From positions 1 to 7,502 of the forward strand of contig UREO01000147.1 of assembly GCA_900546895.1 (NCBI GenBank): a stretch of 7,502 nt of DNA, written 5' to 3'. Position numbers and translations under genes: made by a program. Shown one piece after another: positions 5,835 to 7,502 of this stretch (positions are counted from its first letter, which is position 1; each line of letters opens with the position of its first letter). This DNA comes from an uncultured Oscillospiraceae bacterium (GTDB lineage Bacteria > Bacillota > Clostridia > Oscillospirales > Acutalibacteraceae). The notes below the pieces were generated by a model that did no database searches, was not told the DNA's origin, and saw only the letters and a program-made list of their open reading frames with translations.

Positions 5835-6839
5835 TTGACAGACCATGGCAACGCAAAAATGAAACTTCTATTCGTATTCAAGCTGCTGAGAAAATATTCC
5901 GATGACGAGCATCCGGTTTCCGCGGTGGAGCTTTGCCGTCTGTTGGAGCAGGAGGGGATCGGGACAGAGCGAAAATCCGTCTACCGCGATCTTGATGCCC
6001 TGACGAAATTCGGGGTGGATATTGTCTATACCCGTTCCCCCCGACAGGGCTTTTTTATAGCAAAACGTGATTTTGAACTGGCTGAAGTCCGTCTGCTAAT
6101 GGACGCCGTGCTCACGGCGCCTTTTATCACCAATAAAAAAACAGCCGATTTGACGGACAAGCTTTGTGAGCTTCTCAGTTGTCATCAGGCTGAAACGGTT
6201 TTGAAACAAATTTATGTGGATCAACGCATAAAATTTGACAATGAAGAAATCTATTATAATATCGATGCCATCAACCGAGCGGTTGCCCAGCATAAAAAAG
6301 TATCGTTTTCCTACCACCACCGTGTGATTGCGGACAGGAAAGCACAGCTGGATGAAGGCCGGGAATTTATCATCAGCCCCTACGCGCTTCTGTGGGCGAA
6401 CGATAAATATTATTTGGCGGGGAATTATGAAAAATACGATACGATCAGCAATTACCGGCTGGACCGGATGAAACGGATCGCCCTGACCGCTATGGAGGCG
6501 CGCCCGTTCCGCGAAGTCTGTTCTTATCGGGATTATTTTGATACCGCTGACTATCTGCGCAGAACCTTCAATATGTATAATGGGGAACAGCAGCGAATTG
6601 CGCTGCGGTGCTCTAACAACCTGCTCGAGACGATCATCGATAAATTCGGCGGGGACATTGAGTTTTCCTGTCACGACAGCAACGCCTTCACCGTGAGGAC
6701 CTCCGTATATGTCAGCGACGGCCTGATTGAATGGCTGCTGCAGTACGGGGACCGGGTGATCGTTCTGTCGCCGCAGACGCTGAAAGACGAGATGCTGAAG
6801 CGGATCGAAGCGATGCAAGCTGCGTACCAAATCACGTAA
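5835..6839 (+). CDS. HTH-WYL domain transcriptional regulator
   Basis: This is a predicted cytoplasmic DNA-binding protein of 334 residues, the usual size for HTH-WYL regulators. The N-terminal winged helix (about 9-70) reads MKLLFVFKLLRKYSDDEHPVSAVELCRLLEQEG..., with the recognition helix around TERKSVYRDLDALTKFG; this is the HTH_11/DeoR-like form. A helical linker follows (AEVRLLMDAVLTAPF...). The WYL domain (about 140-230) has ISPYALLWANDKYYLAGNY, in which the eponymous triplet is YYL at 192-194, then the typical NYRLDRMKRI. The C-terminal WCX-type extension runs from about 250 to the end. WYL domains are thought to sense ligands such as nucleotides or nucleic acids; the ligand here is unknown. 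The gene is divergent from the CoA-transferase, with 200 nt between start codons, so control of that gene is a fair inference. Its 3' end overlaps mntP by 8 nt on the opposite strand. I see no CRISPR or phage-defence genes nearby, a context in which some WYL proteins occur. Confidence 0.88.
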   Translation: MTDHGNAKMKLLFVFKLLRKYSDDEHPVSAVELCRLLEQEGIGTERKSVYRDLDALTKFGVDIVYTRSPRQGFFIAKRDFELAEVRLLMDAVLTAPFITNKKTADLTDKLCELLSCHQAETVLKQIYVDQRIKFDNEEIYYNIDAINRAVAQHKKVSFSYHHRVIADRKAQLDEGREFIISPYALLWANDKYYLAGNYEKYDTISNYRLDRMKRIALTAMEARPFREVCSYRDYFDTADYLRRTFNMYNGEQQRIALRCSNNLLETIIDKFGGDIEFSCHDSNAFTVRTSVYVSDGLIEWLLQYGDRVIVLSPQTLKDEMLKRIEAMQAAYQIT

Positions 6840-7419
6840 AAAACATGTGCTCCACGAAAATCTTGACACCAATGCCCGTCAGGACAATTCCGCCGAACAG
6901 CTCCGCTTTTGAAGAAAATAGCTTCCCGAAATTTTTCCCGATATAAACACCGATCAGGCAAAGAAAAAAGGTGACGGTTCCGATGATTCCCACGGAAGAA
7001 ACCATCAGGGCTGCCGTTTTGGCGCCCACGGCGGACGGAAGAAGAATTCCGGTAGCCAGAGCGTCAATGCTGGTCGCAACGGAAAGAGTAACAAGGGTTT
7101 TGAAACCGATGTCGTTTTGTCTTGGACCGGTGCTTTTTTCTTCCGGTTCTTTAGAGGATTCTATCATCATTCTGATTCCCAGGTAAGAAAGAAGAAGCAA
7201 AGCGATCCAGTGATCCACCGCATTGATAAAACCTTCTCCCGCTTTTCCAATGAGCCAGCCGAGCATAGGCATCAATGCCTGAAAAAGTCCGAAGCTGAAT
7301 GCAAGCTTTAAGGAGAATCTCGGCGTGACTTTTCGGATCGTCGCCCCGTTGGTAATGCTGACTGCAAACGCGTCCATGGCAAGGCCCAAAGCAATGCCGA
7401 CCAATGAAAAGTAATCCAT
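6832..7419 (-). CDS. mntP: Manganese efflux pump MntP
   Basis: This inner-membrane exporter removes excess Mn(II). The protein has 195 residues, close to the family norm of about 188, and is almost wholly hydrophobic with six predicted membrane segments in two related halves. Each half carries the family motif: GLAMDAFAVSITNG with Asp16, and VATSIDALATGI with Asp119. These are the acidic residues associated with metal transport in the E. coli protein. A charged loop (about 87-106, SSKEPEEKSTGPRQND) separates the halves, and the C-terminus GGIVLTGIGVKIFVEHMFF is typical. The ATG at 7417-7419 has TCCTCC on the plus strand (GGAGGA in the message) 7 nt upstream. It has its own promoter and no visible functional link to the butyrate genes. 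No yybP-ykoY manganese riboswitch fits in the short leader. Confidence 0.93.
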   Translation of the reverse strand: MDYFSLVGIALGLAMDAFAVSITNGATIRKVTPRFSLKLAFSFGLFQALMPMLGWLIGKAGEGFINAVDHWIALLLLSYLGIRMMIESSKEPEEKSTGPRQNDIGFKTLVTLSVATSIDALATGILLPSAVGAKTAALMVSSVGIIGTVTFFLCLIGVYIGKNFGKLFSSKAELFGGIVLTGIGVKIFVEHMFFT

Positions 7420-7454
7420 GGTTTTTCCTCCGAATCAAAAAAGACATGAATATT

Positions 7455-7483
7455 ATCATACCTTTTTATTGAAACGATGTCAA
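7455..7483 (-). promoter_or_regulatory. Sigma-70-type promoter of mntP
   Basis: Read on the minus strand: consensus -35 TTGACA (7483-7478), a 17-nt spacer and -10 TATGAT (7460-7455). The predicted start near 7448 gives a leader of about 28 nt. An imperfect palindrome, ATGATAATATTCAT (7459-7446), overlaps the -10 and start site and could be an operator; it does not match the MntR consensus I know. Confidence 0.8.
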
Positions 7484-7502
7484 TCATAACGATAGACAAG
7501 TT

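Noticed and set aside
6096..6872. 258-codon minus-strand open frame opposite the WYL regulator
   Set aside because: It is antisense to a clear HTH-WYL protein, begins inside mntP coding sequence, and has no independent support.
7446..7460. Fur-box-like sequence at the mntP promoter
   Set aside because: Only one half (TGATAAT) fits; the other half matches at about three of seven positions. It is kept only as an unnamed imperfect palindrome.
1..7502. tRNA, rRNA, CRISPR array, phage or defence system
   Set aside because: I saw no cloverleaf, spaced direct repeats, or integrase, nuclease or toxin motifs. The WYL protein alone is not evidence of a defence island.

Overview
The window looks like the chromosome of an anaerobic, butyrate-type (or chain-elongating) member of the Clostridia. 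The reasons are an hbd-bcd-etfB-etfA gene order, proteins that closely resemble clostridial Hbd, Bcd, EtfB and EtfA as I remember them, strong GGAGG-type ribosome binding sites, TTG start codons and moderate GC content. A Ruminococcaceae/Oscillospiraceae-like host is plausible, but this cannot be settled from the window.

Layout. Positions 2-3814 (+) carry the distal part of a butyryl-CoA synthesis operon: hbd (5' end cut off by the window edge), bcd, etfB and etfA, with gaps of 18-43 nt. A rho-independent terminator closes it at 3833-3864. The convergent gap 3815-4068 also holds a ~155-bp MITE-like repeat (3879-4033) with imperfect terminal inverted repeats flanked by TA. Nested inside is a perfect 16-bp inverted repeat that looks like a bidirectional terminator. 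Positions 4069-5634 (-) encode a one-chain family I CoA-transferase of the propionate CoA-transferase/YdiF type. Positions 5635-5834 form a divergent control region with a good promoter for the CoA-transferase, a weaker one for the next gene, and two small palindromes. Positions 5835-6839 (+) encode an HTH-WYL regulator. Positions 6832-7419 (-) encode the manganese exporter MntP, which overlaps the regulator tail to tail by 8 nt and has its own strong promoter at 7455-7483.

How the genes work together. Hbd reduces acetoacetyl-CoA to 3-hydroxybutyryl-CoA. After dehydration by a crotonase not seen here, Bcd with EtfAB reduces crotonyl-CoA to butyryl-CoA, probably by flavin-based electron bifurcation that also reduces ferredoxin. 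The CoA-transferase could release the acid by moving CoA to acetate (or propionate or lactate), so it may be the terminal step or an entry step for an acid. Its divergent WYL neighbour is the obvious candidate regulator. MntP appears unrelated. I see no radically new system; the most unusual items are the MITE-like element carrying a terminator and the CoA-transferase/WYL control region.
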